From NCBI GenBank assembly GCA_947440575.1, contig CANETF010000015.1:1-45713 (forward strand): a stretch of DNA of 45,713 nucleotides, in the 5' to 3' direction. The notes under the pieces are model-generated. The model had not been told where the DNA came from, did no database searches, and saw only the letters and a program-made list of their open reading frames with translations. Each line of letters opens with the position of its first letter. Position 1 is the stretch's first letter. The DNA is from Verrucomicrobiaceae bacterium. Lineage in GTDB: Bacteria; Verrucomicrobiota; Verrucomicrobiia; Verrucomicrobiales; Verrucomicrobiaceae. Below, in pieces: positions 7,492 to 14,733 of this stretch. The translations under genes and the position numbers were made by a program.

Positions 7492-8253
7492 ATGAAAGCC
7501 GCGCTCCTCGCGCTCCGCAACAACCCCACCGCGGCCCACGTCGGCCCACTGGTGGCGTTCATGCTGCTCTCGATGGTGCCCGGATGGTTCCAGGTCGAAA
7601 ACTCCGCCCTCCCCTGGTACATCCAACAGCCCGAACACTGGTGGTATCCCATCCAAACCGTCCTCTGCGCCGGCCTCCTTTTCTGGTGGTGCAAACACTA
7701 CCAGCTCGCTCCCTGCCAGCCTACCCACCTCGCCCTCGCCAGCCTCGCCGCCGCCCTCGGCATCGCCCTTTGGAGCCTCCCCGGCTTCCTCTTCCAAAGC
7801 TGGCACCTCACCGACTCCACCCCACCCTCCTGGTGGCAGTGGCTCGGCCTCGCCGACCGCTCCGACGGCTTCGATCCCACCCTCCTCGCCGATCATCCCC
7901 TCGGCCAAAAAATCTCCCTCATCTTCCGCTTCGCCCGCAGCACCCTCGTTGTCCCCCTCGTTGAGGAACTCTGCTGGCGCGGCTGGCTCATGCGCTACGT
8001 CATCGCGGGCGACAAACCCTTCACCCGCATCCCCTTCGGTACCCACTCCTGGAAAGCTTTCTGGATCACCACCCTCGCCGTCACCCTCATCCATAACCCC
8101 GAAGACTGGGCCGCCGCCTTCCTCTGGGGCTCCCTCGTCTACGCCCTCGCCATCCGCACCAAATCCCTCCGCGCCTGCATCGTGATGCACGCCCTCGGCA
8201 ACCTCCTCCTTGGCATCTACATCCTCAAATCAGGCCAATACGGCTACTGGTAG
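7492..8253 (+). CDS. CPBP-family intramembrane protease (CAAX-protease-like)
   Basis: Multi-pass inner-membrane protein of the CPBP/Abi family (253 residues, about six to eight hydrophobic segments). The catalytic signature EExxxR is present as Glu158-Glu159…Arg163 in LVEELCWRGWLMR. Further metal- or substrate-site histidines follow in TLIHNPEDW and VMHALGN. The overall look (a short N-terminal half, Trp-rich loops, EELCWRGWLMRY) resembles the CAAX-protease-related proteins that accompany exosortase/PEP-CTERM sorting systems. No exosortase is in this window, so that link is an inference. It sits 30 bases after the aminotransferase and 24 before the hydrolase, on the same strand. Confidence 0.86.
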   Translation: MKAALLALRNNPTAAHVGPLVAFMLLSMVPGWFQVENSALPWYIQQPEHWWYPIQTVLCAGLLFWWCKHYQLAPCQPTHLALASLAAALGIALWSLPGFLFQSWHLTDSTPPSWWQWLGLADRSDGFDPTLLADHPLGQKISLIFRFARSTLVVPLVEELCWRGWLMRYVIAGDKPFTRIPFGTHSWKAFWITTLAVTLIHNPEDWAAAFLWGSLVYALAIRTKSLRACIVMHALGNLLLGIYILKSGQYGYW

Positions 8254-8277
8254 TCCTGCCAGCGTATCCTTACGCGC

Positions 8278-8910
8278 ATGAACGTCCACCTCCTCCCCGG
8301 CATCGGCGGAACGCAGGACCTGTTTCGCGACTACCACTTCCCCTTCCCCGTCCGCTGCCTCAGCTTCATCCCCCCAGACTCCCTCGACACCTCCTTCGAA
8401 GACTACGCCAAATCCTTCGCCCGCCATCATCACATCACGCCAGGGGACGTGCTCGTCGGCATGTCCCTCGGAGGCATGATCGCTACCGAAATCTCCAAAC
8501 ACCTCCCCATCCGCAAACTCATCCTCATCTCCAGCGGCACCCAAAATCAACACATCCATCCCGCCCTTCGCGCCATCTCCCCCACCGCCCGCTTCATCCC
8601 CTTCAAACGCCTCCAAACCCTCGCCTATCCCACCTCACTCTTCGGCCCCATCCGCGCTCACATGCTCCAGATGTTCCGCAACTCCGACCCCCGGTTCATC
8701 GCCTGGGCCTGCCTCCAAGCACCCACTTGGACCGGGCTCAAACATCACCCCGACCTCTTCCAAATCCACGGCACCCGCGACCCGGTTTTTCCCTTCAACC
8801 GCCAAGCCTCCCAAATCCACCACCCCATTCCCAATGGCGACCACATCATCGCCCTCCGCCAACGCCCTCTGATCAATCGCATCCTCATCGAGCAACTCTC
8901 CCCATCGTGA
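8278..8910 (+). CDS. Small alpha/beta-fold hydrolase
   Basis: Cytoplasmic 210-residue alpha/beta hydrolase without signal peptide. The nucleophile elbow is GMSLGGM with Ser63. The acid is probably Asp168 in IHGTRDPVFP, and the base is His189 in NGDHIIAL. An oxyanion-type LLPGIGGT follows the first strand. The cap region is short. Esterase, thioesterase or lipase-like activity on a small substrate is possible, but nothing defines it. The start codon is 24 bases after the CPBP gene, so these may be co-transcribed. Confidence 0.85.
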   Translation: MNVHLLPGIGGTQDLFRDYHFPFPVRCLSFIPPDSLDTSFEDYAKSFARHHHITPGDVLVGMSLGGMIATEISKHLPIRKLILISSGTQNQHIHPALRAISPTARFIPFKRLQTLAYPTSLFGPIRAHMLQMFRNSDPRFIAWACLQAPTWTGLKHHPDLFQIHGTRDPVFPFNRQASQIHHPIPNGDHIIALRQRPLINRILIEQLSPS

Positions 8911-8935
8911 AGCGGACACTCCTGTCTGCCCCCTG

Positions 8936-8951
8936 TCCGACCAAAGTCGGA
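8936..8951. promoter_or_regulatory. Palindrome TCCGAC-N4-GTCGGA, site 1
   Basis: A perfect 6-bp dyad TCCGACcaaaGTCGGA lies in the 267-base gap upstream of the histidine kinase gene. The same core recurs with longer arms at 10997–11020, between the globin and response-regulator genes. Recurrence around one signalling locus suggests an operator; a generic short hairpin is the alternative. Confidence 0.4.
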
Positions 8952-9077
8952 TGATCCCTCTCAGCTAAAGCTCGAATCGAATCTCACCCCAAGCTAACAT
9001 TGGCCCATGGCCTCTCCACTCCGGGCAAATCCTCTCCGGCAACTCATCATCTTAACCCAAATTCCGAAGTTCGAGGT

Positions 9078-9187
9078 GCTTGAGAGGCGCAGAGGCTTGG
9101 CTGCTCAAGGCTTTCCGGTCCGCAGCGGCTGCATCTTTTAGGATGCTGTCCAAGGAGCGGGAAGCGTTGAGCAGCCAATGCTCAAGC
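9078..9187. repeat. Nested inverted repeat at the start of the kinase gene
   Basis: Arms GCTTGAG (9078–9084) and CTCAAGC (9181–9187) enclose perfect 12-bp arms TTGGCTGCTCAA (9097–9108) and TTGAGCAGCCAA (9167–9178), with an inner GCATC/GATGC pair around 9131–9146. The whole 110 bases can fold on itself. The chosen kinase start codon begins at the last base of the right 12-bp arm, and an in-frame stop (9139–9141) lies in the central loop. It resembles a short palindromic insertion or repeat. Confidence 0.6.
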
Positions 9188-10494
9188 CTATCAGTTGCCT
9201 CCAACTTCGGAGTTTGGGCTTAACCGTCCTCTTCAGCCGGCTTTTGACCGGCGTGTCGTCGAGCCAAAACACCCCTGAAAATCCCAGGCTCCCCCTGACC
9301 ACCGTCCAGTCCCTCCAAGACCTCGTCCAAGTCCGCGCCCGCCTCATCCGTCAGGACCAATACCCTCTCAATCGCAATCAATGGCGCTCCACCCTCATCC
9401 TCGAAGCCGATGGCGTCCAACTCCCTGCCATGCTCCAGTCCCGCTCCAAAAGCCCCTTCTCCAACATCAATCCCAACGACGATCTGATCGTCACCGGTCT
9501 TGTCGACCCCGCCACCGCCAGTGTCGCACGCCAACTCTGGCTCACCGATCCCAACGACATCATCTCCCTCGGCCTCTCCCCCGCCTTTCGCCAACGCCAG
9601 ATCTGGACCTGGACTGCCATCGCCGCCGTCGTCCTAGTCCTCAGCACCGCCTGGATCACCACCCTCTATCGCTTCCTCAAACAGCGCACCCTCGCCGAAA
9701 CCACCGCCATCGAACTCAACCAAAACCTCGAACAGCGTGTCGCCGAACGCACCCTCGAACTCAACAAAGCCAAATCAGAACTCAAACGCGCTCTCGATCA
9801 GGAGCGCGAACTCGGCGAACTCAAAAGCCGCTTCATCACCATGGTCTCCCATGAGTTCCGCACGCCCCTCGGCATCATCATGTCCGCCATCGAACTCATG
9901 CGCCATTACGATGACCGCCTGCCGCTCGATCAAAAACACGAACTCCAGGAAGACATCCACAGCGCTACCAAACACATGGCCGGACTCATGGAGCAAGTCC
10001 TCGTCCTCGGCCGCGTCGAAGCCGGCAAACTCGGCTACCGCCCCGCCCCAATCGACATCGAAGTCCTCGCCGGCAAACTCACCGACGAATCCCTCTCCGC
10101 CACCAACCGCAGATGCCCCATCCTCTGGCAACCCTCCGGTGATCTCTCCAACGCCCAGGCAGACGAGTCCCTGCTCCGTCACATCTTCGGCAACCTCATC
10201 ACCAACGCCGTCAAATACTCGCCCGAAGGCACCCCAGTCATCTTCTCCGCCCACCGCGACGGCACCGATGCCGTCTTCATCGTGCAGGATCAAGGCATCG
10301 GCATCCCCGAAAAAGACATCCCCAACCTCTTCGAAGCCTTCTACCGCTGCTCCAACGTCGGCGAAATACCCGGCACCGGCCTCGGCCTCGTCATCGTCAA
10401 ACGCTGCATCGATCTCCACAGCGGCACCATCCACCTCGACTCAAAACCCGGCACCGGCACCACCTTCACCATCCGCCTCCCCCTCTTCACCTGA
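9178..10494 (+). CDS. Membrane sensor histidine kinase
   Basis: Two-component kinase of 438 residues. An N-terminal hydrophobic segment (about 13–28, probable signal/anchor) leads to a periplasmic domain of about 110 residues with the PLTTVQSLQDL…ARLIRQDQY…TLILEADG pattern seen in verrucomicrobial kinases. A transmembrane helix (about 142–165), a coiled coil ending ELGELKSRF, the phospho-acceptor motif MVSHEFRTPLG (His225), and an HATPase domain with N box FGNLITNAVKYS, G1 DQGIGIP and G2 GTGLGL follow. The periplasmic part looks shorter than in relatives, and the start lies inside an inverted repeat, so 5' truncation is possible. The globin and response-regulator genes follow; the partnership with that regulator is inferred from position. 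Confidence 0.9.
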   Translation: MLKPISCLQLRSLGLTVLFSRLLTGVSSSQNTPENPRLPLTTVQSLQDLVQVRARLIRQDQYPLNRNQWRSTLILEADGVQLPAMLQSRSKSPFSNINPNDDLIVTGLVDPATASVARQLWLTDPNDIISLGLSPAFRQRQIWTWTAIAAVVLVLSTAWITTLYRFLKQRTLAETTAIELNQNLEQRVAERTLELNKAKSELKRALDQERELGELKSRFITMVSHEFRTPLGIIMSAIELMRHYDDRLPLDQKHELQEDIHSATKHMAGLMEQVLVLGRVEAGKLGYRPAPIDIEVLAGKLTDESLSATNRRCPILWQPSGDLSNAQADESLLRHIFGNLITNAVKYSPEGTPVIFSAHRDGTDAVFIVQDQGIGIPEKDIPNLFEAFYRCSNVGEIPGTGLGLVIVKRCIDLHSGTIHLDSKPGTGTTFTIRLPLFT

Positions 10495-10501
10495 ACCTTC
10501 C

Positions 10502-10529
10502 AATCCTCAATCCTCAATCCTCAATCCTC
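10502..10529. repeat. Heptanucleotide tandem repeat (AATCCTC x4)
   Basis: Four exact copies of AATCCTC lie in the 42-base gap between the convergent kinase and globin genes. Simple repeats like this can change copy number by slippage, but here it is outside coding sequence and promoters. Confidence 0.85.
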
Positions 10530-10536
10530 AGTCCCC

Positions 10537-10965
10537 TCAAACCCTCTCAGGCAAATCCGCTTCAGCCGCCCCCATCTTCATCACGGCTTCGACCGCTCCA
10601 TAAAGCGCCGTCCACGCCTCCCGCACCTCCGGCGTGAACCCCCGGTCCAGCGTCTCCGCCAGCATGTCCAAAAGCGCGCGCCCCACCATCGCATAATGCT
10701 CATCTTTCACCCCATATCCCGCATGCCGCAACCCCATCGCCTTCAACTCCAGTTCCAAACCCAAAGGCCGCTCCAGCATCGCAATCAACACCCCCAGCAT
10801 CTCCAGCAACTTCTTCGACTGCTCCTCAATATCCCCCTTGAACAACCGCTGCAAATTCGGGTCGATTTCAAACAATCGACGGTAAAAAACCAACGCCGCA
10901 ATGTGCTCATGCCGCGACAATTCAGCGAAAGACTTGCGGATCAAATGGACTTGTTCAGGCGTCAT
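10537..10965 (-). CDS. Single-domain bacterial haemoglobin
   Basis: Cytoplasmic heme protein of 142 residues, the length of a single globin domain. It resembles the globin half of flavohaemoglobins and Vitreoscilla-type haemoglobin. Visible features are helix A VHLIRKSFAELS, the CD-corner Phe in LQRLFKGD, a helix E region with Gln49, and the proximal histidine His81 in MGLRHAGYGVKDEHY, whose HAGYGV…EHY pattern is diagnostic. There is no reductase domain, so NO dioxygenase turnover would need a separate reductant; oxygen storage or sensing is also possible. It is divergent from the response-regulator gene, with a perfect 10-bp palindrome between them, and convergent with the kinase gene. This suggests that the two-component pair responds to O2, NO or redox state; that is inference. 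Confidence 0.92.
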   Translation of the reverse strand: MTPEQVHLIRKSFAELSRHEHIAALVFYRRLFEIDPNLQRLFKGDIEEQSKKLLEMLGVLIAMLERPLGLELELKAMGLRHAGYGVKDEHYAMVGRALLDMLAETLDRGFTPEVREAWTALYGAVEAVMKMGAAEADLPERV

Positions 10966-10996
10966 GCTTCAAAACTAGTACGTTTCTCCCACCCCG

Positions 10997-11020
10997 GCTA
11001 TCCGACTTTTGTCGGATAGC
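10997..11020. promoter_or_regulatory. Perfect 10-bp palindrome, site 2 (candidate operator)
   Basis: The arms GCTATCCGAC and GTCGGATAGC surround a TTTT spacer. It lies 32 bases upstream of both the globin start and the response-regulator start, which are divergent, so one bound protein could control both. Its core TCCGAC-N4-GTCGGA matches site 1 upstream of the kinase gene. As RNA it would form a stable hairpin, so an attenuator or terminator role is the alternative. Confidence 0.5.
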
Positions 11021-11051
11021 GTCTTCTTTCAAACCCATGCATGCTACGACC

Positions 11052-11708
11052 ATGCCCAAGTCCAAAATCCTCATCATCGAAGACCAGGCCCCCATGCGCC
11101 GCAACGTCGCCCTCATGCTTGAACTCGAAGGCTACGACACCTGCACCGCCGAAAATGGGCGCATCGGCATCGAAGTCGCCCACCGCGAAAAGCCAGACCT
11201 CATCCTCTGCGAGGTCATGATGCCCGAACTCGACGGCTATGGCGTCGTCCAGGCCTTGCGCGTCGAAGACGCCTTCGCCACCACCCCCTTCATCTTCCTC
11301 ACCGCCAAAAGCGACCGCTCCGACATCCGCGCCGGCATGAACTTCGGTGCCGACGACTACCTCACCAAACCCGTCGTCCGCGACGACCTCCTCGCCGCCA
11401 TACAAACCCGACTCGCCAAAGCCGCCGCCATCCGCGACCGCCTCGACGAAGCCACCAACGCCTCATTCGACCCAGACTTCACCTCCCACGAACCCCTCCA
11501 ATCCGCCTTCGGCCTCACCCCCCGCGAAGCCGAAGTCCTCCTCTGGGTCGCGCAAGGCAAAAGCAACGGCGACGTCGCCGCCATCCTCGACATGAGCGAA
11601 AAAACCGCCAAACAACACCTCGGCGTCTGCTTCCAAAAAATGGGTGTCGAAAGCCACACCGCCGCCACCCTCTCCGCCCTGGAAATCCTCGCCAAACGCA
11701 AAGCCTAA
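11052..11708 (+). CDS. LuxR-type response regulator with Glu at phospho-site
   Basis: Receiver domain plus C-terminal LuxR/NarL helix-turn-helix, 218 residues from the ATG at 11052; an ATG at 11037 would add only five residues. The receiver has the acidic pair Glu10-Asp11 (LIIEDQ), the switch Thr84 (FLTAKS) and Lys106 (YLTKPV). The normal phospho-acceptor Asp is replaced by Glu54 in LILCEVMMPELDG (codon GAG at 11211–11213). Such D-to-E changes often mimic the phosphorylated state, so the regulator may be constitutively active or controlled another way. The HTH (about 150–210) is LTPREAEVLLWVAQGKSN…SEKTAKQHL. It is divergent from the globin gene across a palindrome. Confidence 0.92.
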   Translation: MPKSKILIIEDQAPMRRNVALMLELEGYDTCTAENGRIGIEVAHREKPDLILCEVMMPELDGYGVVQALRVEDAFATTPFIFLTAKSDRSDIRAGMNFGADDYLTKPVVRDDLLAAIQTRLAKAAAIRDRLDEATNASFDPDFTSHEPLQSAFGLTPREAEVLLWVAQGKSNGDVAAILDMSEKTAKQHLGVCFQKMGVESHTAATLSALEILAKRKA

Positions 11709-11730
11709 AACCCTCAAGTTTCCCACCGCT

Positions 11731-11990
11731 TCATTTGTAGATATCACCCCGCGGCCCAATGGCCAGGACCACAATGACATCGACCTCTTTGTCCCAATGG
11801 TAGATCACTCGCAGATCACCATGCCGCAGCCGGTGACAACCTTCGTATTCCCCCTCCATCGGCTTCACTCCCACAGCTTCTTCTGGAGCACTAGCCAGAC
11901 CCTCCAACTTCGTGATGAGTTGCCCTTTGATGCGCTCATCCATGCGCTTCAAATATTTCCCCGCCTTTTGCTGAGGACGATCTGCGCCAT
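11731..11990 (-). pseudogene. RelE/ParE-type toxin, frameshifted near its start
   Basis: The natural start ATG (11990–11988) overlaps the antitoxin stop codon by one base (TAATG), the usual coupling in type II toxin–antitoxin operons. It encodes MAQIVLSKR but then runs to a stop after 13 codons. One base on, the rest of the toxin is open: GKYLKRMDERIKGQL, then the RelE-like core LRHGDLRVIYHWDKEV and a final ILAIGPRGDIYK-like strand. Restoring one G in the AAAAGGCGGGG run would give a normal 86-residue toxin. The remaining open frame has only a TTG (11952) or internal ATG start. This is either an inactivating deletion, an assembly error in a G-run, or a programmed -1 shift at CAAAAGG. Confidence 0.75.
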
Positions 11991-12193
11991 TACTTCAAAT
12001 CTTCCAGTGACACAAAAGCGCTGCGGTTTCCGTTTCGCCAGTCACCCATCGCTTCCCGCACGTCAGCAGCATCGCGATCGTCCAAATCCCAGCCCATCCG
12101 CTCAGCCAAATCTTGATAGACATCCCAGGCGATCACCACTTCCAGCGGCTTGCCCTTTTCATCAGTGACGATCCTCTTCGTGATCTCGTTCAT
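11990..12193 (-). CDS. Antitoxin of a type II toxin–antitoxin pair
   Basis: A 67-residue protein beginning MNEITKRIVTDEKGKPLEVV, an antitoxin-type N-terminal beta-strand region. It continues IAWDVYQDLAERMG and ends with an acidic, probably flexible tail (VREAMGDWRNGNRSAF), typical of small antitoxins that bind their own promoter and cover the toxin. I chose the ATG at 12193; one at 12262 would extend into the upstream gene without similarity. Its stop overlaps the toxin's natural ATG. With the toxin frame broken, the antitoxin may persist alone or protect against related toxins. Confidence 0.7.
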   Translation of the reverse strand: MNEITKRIVTDEKGKPLEVVIAWDVYQDLAERMGWDLDDRDAADVREAMGDWRNGNRSAFVSLEDLK

Positions 12194-12249
12194 GCCTAGA
12201 TCATATCGTCTTCCCATCCAAAAGGCAACGGCATCTCTGCAAGCCCCCA

Positions 12250-14592
12250 CTACTTCACCCACGAATACCCCACCTCAATCACCCCCGCCCCCGTCACCGG
12301 CACCACCAAACTCTCCCCAGCCACCACCGCACCCTTCGCCCGAATCACACAGCGATTCTCAAACGCCAGCTTCCCCAGGTTCAGCGTCGGCCCCGCCACC
12401 ACAAACCCGCCCTCCTGCGCCGTCACCTTCCCGGCCCCCAGCCGCAAAAACGTCCCCTCCGGCACCGCTCCCGACAACGTCAGCACCCGCTTCAACGCCC
12501 CATCCGCCACCTCATAGCGATCCTCCACCTTCACCCCGTTCCACTCATACTGAAACACCGGATGCCGCTTCTCATCCAAGCGATACCCCTTCCACACATA
12601 CCCCACCGCCCGCTCCTGCACCGTCGGCCAAACCGCATCCGGAGCCGATAGCACCGCAAACGGCGGCCCATACCCCGGCTGCACCGCATCATAACCTAGC
12701 GGCGATTGATAGCCGCCGCCCCGACTATTCCAGTGCATCGACGCATCAATGAACGCCCCCCGCCACACCAGCGCCAAATTCATCTGCTCCGCACTCCACG
12801 CTAAACTCACCCCGCCCGGATACCCCACCGCAATCGCCCGATTCCCCGCCCCAGCAATGAAGTTCCGGTAAATCACCGGCTCCTCCTTCACCACCAGCGG
12901 CATCGGCGGATAATCCGCCTTCTTCTTCGCCTTCGCCCCCGATTCCCAACCCTCCGGCTTCCAAGCCGAAAGCGGCGTCACATCAAAACTCGCCCCCTTC
13001 CACGCCGCAAACACCGCCAGCTCACCCGCCTTCTGAAAATACTCCAACCGCAACTCATGCCGCCCCGCATCCAACTTCACACTCCCATCCTTGATCTCCC
13101 CCGCCGGATGAATCCCATCATGCTCCACCACCATCTTCCCATCAATCTTCAACCGCACCCCGTCATCCCCCGCAATGTAAAACCGGTAGCTCCCCGTCCT
13201 CGGCACCTCCAGCCCACCCGTATACACCACCCCAAACTCATTCTTGTAATCATCCAGCTTGATCTGAATCAGATTGTCCTCAATCACCCCCTCCCGATGC
13301 GGCTTCAGCGTCTTAAAATCCGGTAACTGGCTCCAATCCCCCAGATACATCGCAAACCTTAGATCCTTCAAACCCCCACCCATCGGCAGCACCTTCATCA
13401 CCCCCTTCATCGACAGCGCGTGCCCCGGAAACGTGCACACAAACGGATAATCCCCCGCCTTCTCCGGCGCCGCAAACTCAAGCGTCTGCTCCTCGTGCGG
13501 ATTCAGCATCTTCGAATTCAGCCAGATCGCCTTATCCTCCGGCACCCACTCCCGCTTCAACGCCGCCTCCGGATTCTCCATCTGCTTCAGCGCCATCGCC
13601 ACCGTATCCGTCCCCGGCTGGCAAAACACAATGTTGTGCGGCAAATCATCCCCGTTCTCAAACCTCAACTTCACCCGCTCCCCCGGCCGCACCGTGAACC
13701 CCTCCAAATCATACCGCATCTGCGCCGTCATCGTCTTGATCACCACCACCTTCACCGCCCCCAACGCCTTCTCCTCCACCTTCGCCCTCTCCTCCTTTTT
13801 GATCTCCTTCTTCACCTCCGGCTTCGTCCCCACCTTATCCGAATCCACCCGCAACGGCCGCATCCAAATGTTCCGGAATCGCATCGGATTGTGGTGATCC
13901 TGCAGGGCGATGTCCCCCTCCTGCGCCGTGCTGTCAAACTCCCGCAAATAGTGCACCACCACCCCATTGTGAATCACCGTCAACCGAGCCTTCTGCCCCG
14001 CCTTCGACCGCTCAAACAGCACCTCATACGTCTGCCACTCCCCCGGCTTCCGACTCGCATTCACCATCGGCGGATACTGACTGTAAAGCCCCGCCGCCTG
14101 CCCGTCCGGATACGTGTCATTCTCATACGAATCCAACACCTGAATCTCCGGGAACCCCCCGATGAACAACCCACTATTCCCCCGCCCCTGCCCATTCCCC
14201 TTCACCTCCACAGGCGTCGCCCACTCAAAATGCAATTGCCAATCCCCCTTGAACTTCTCCCTCGTCCGAATCCCCGCCGTCTTCGGCGCCACCTCCATGT
14301 ACCCCCCCTCCACCTTCCACGTCGGCTTATCGTCACCTCCCGCCTGATCCTTCTTCGGATCCGACTTCCACTTCGAAAGATCCTTCCCATCAAACAACAC
14401 CACCGCATCCGACGGCGCCGCCCCCGCCTTCTCCTGCGTGCTCACCCCCGCCGGAGTCACCACCAGCGGCCTCGGCCGATTCATGTCATGCGCCCGCCAC
14501 ACCCCGCCCGGAGTCATCGGCATCTCCTTCTTCTCCTCAGCCCCAAACGAAGCCAAACCCATCAAACCCAAAATCAAAAACACAGCGCGCAT
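12250..14592 (-). CDS. Secreted DUF1080 – azurin-like – PA14 multidomain protein
   Basis: Exported 780-residue mosaic. A signal peptide (1–18) precedes a 3-keto-disaccharide hydrolase/DUF1080 domain (about 60–250, VLFDGKDLSKWK…GNSGLFI…EIQVLD…GEWQTYEV) of the concanavalin-like lectin fold. After a Lys/Glu linker (about 255–275) comes an azurin/plastocyanin-type cupredoxin domain (about 278–403) with a complete type 1 copper ligand set: His319 (DLPHN), Cys386, His391 and Met395 in CTFPGHALSMKG, the exact C-x4-H-x3-M azurin spacing. A PA14-like domain (about 408–540, TGSYRFYIAGDDGVRLKIDG) and a C-terminal region of unknown type follow. It suggests a periplasmic or surface carbohydrate-active protein coupled to electron transfer. 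The toxin–antitoxin pair lies downstream on the same strand. Confidence 0.88.
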   Translation of the reverse strand: MRAVFLILGLMGLASFGAEEKKEMPMTPGGVWRAHDMNRPRPLVVTPAGVSTQEKAGAAPSDAVVLFDGKDLSKWKSDPKKDQAGGDDKPTWKVEGGYMEVAPKTAGIRTREKFKGDWQLHFEWATPVEVKGNGQGRGNSGLFIGGFPEIQVLDSYENDTYPDGQAAGLYSQYPPMVNASRKPGEWQTYEVLFERSKAGQKARLTVIHNGVVVHYLREFDSTAQEGDIALQDHHNPMRFRNIWMRPLRVDSDKVGTKPEVKKEIKKEERAKVEEKALGAVKVVVIKTMTAQMRYDLEGFTVRPGERVKLRFENGDDLPHNIVFCQPGTDTVAMALKQMENPEAALKREWVPEDKAIWLNSKMLNPHEEQTLEFAAPEKAGDYPFVCTFPGHALSMKGVMKVLPMGGGLKDLRFAMYLGDWSQLPDFKTLKPHREGVIEDNLIQIKLDDYKNEFGVVYTGGLEVPRTGSYRFYIAGDDGVRLKIDGKMVVEHDGIHPAGEIKDGSVKLDAGRHELRLEYFQKAGELAVFAAWKGASFDVTPLSAWKPEGWESGAKAKKKADYPPMPLVVKEEPVIYRNFIAGAGNRAIAVGYPGGVSLAWSAEQMNLALVWRGAFIDASMHWNSRGGGYQSPLGYDAVQPGYGPPFAVLSAPDAVWPTVQERAVGYVWKGYRLDEKRHPVFQYEWNGVKVEDRYEVADGALKRVLTLSGAVPEGTFLRLGAGKVTAQEGGFVVAGPTLNLGKLAFENRCVIRAKGAVVAGESLVVPVTGAGVIEVGYSWVK

Positions 14593-14733
14593 AAAAAGTA
14601 AGACCCAAAAAACGCCCCACCCTCAGCAACTCTATCCTCGCAAGTTCCCACCCGCTATCTTTACACGCCGTCACACCCTTCGGGGCTGCCCCGTCACCAA
14701 CCGGCTTCACACCATCTACTAACTAAACCTCAT

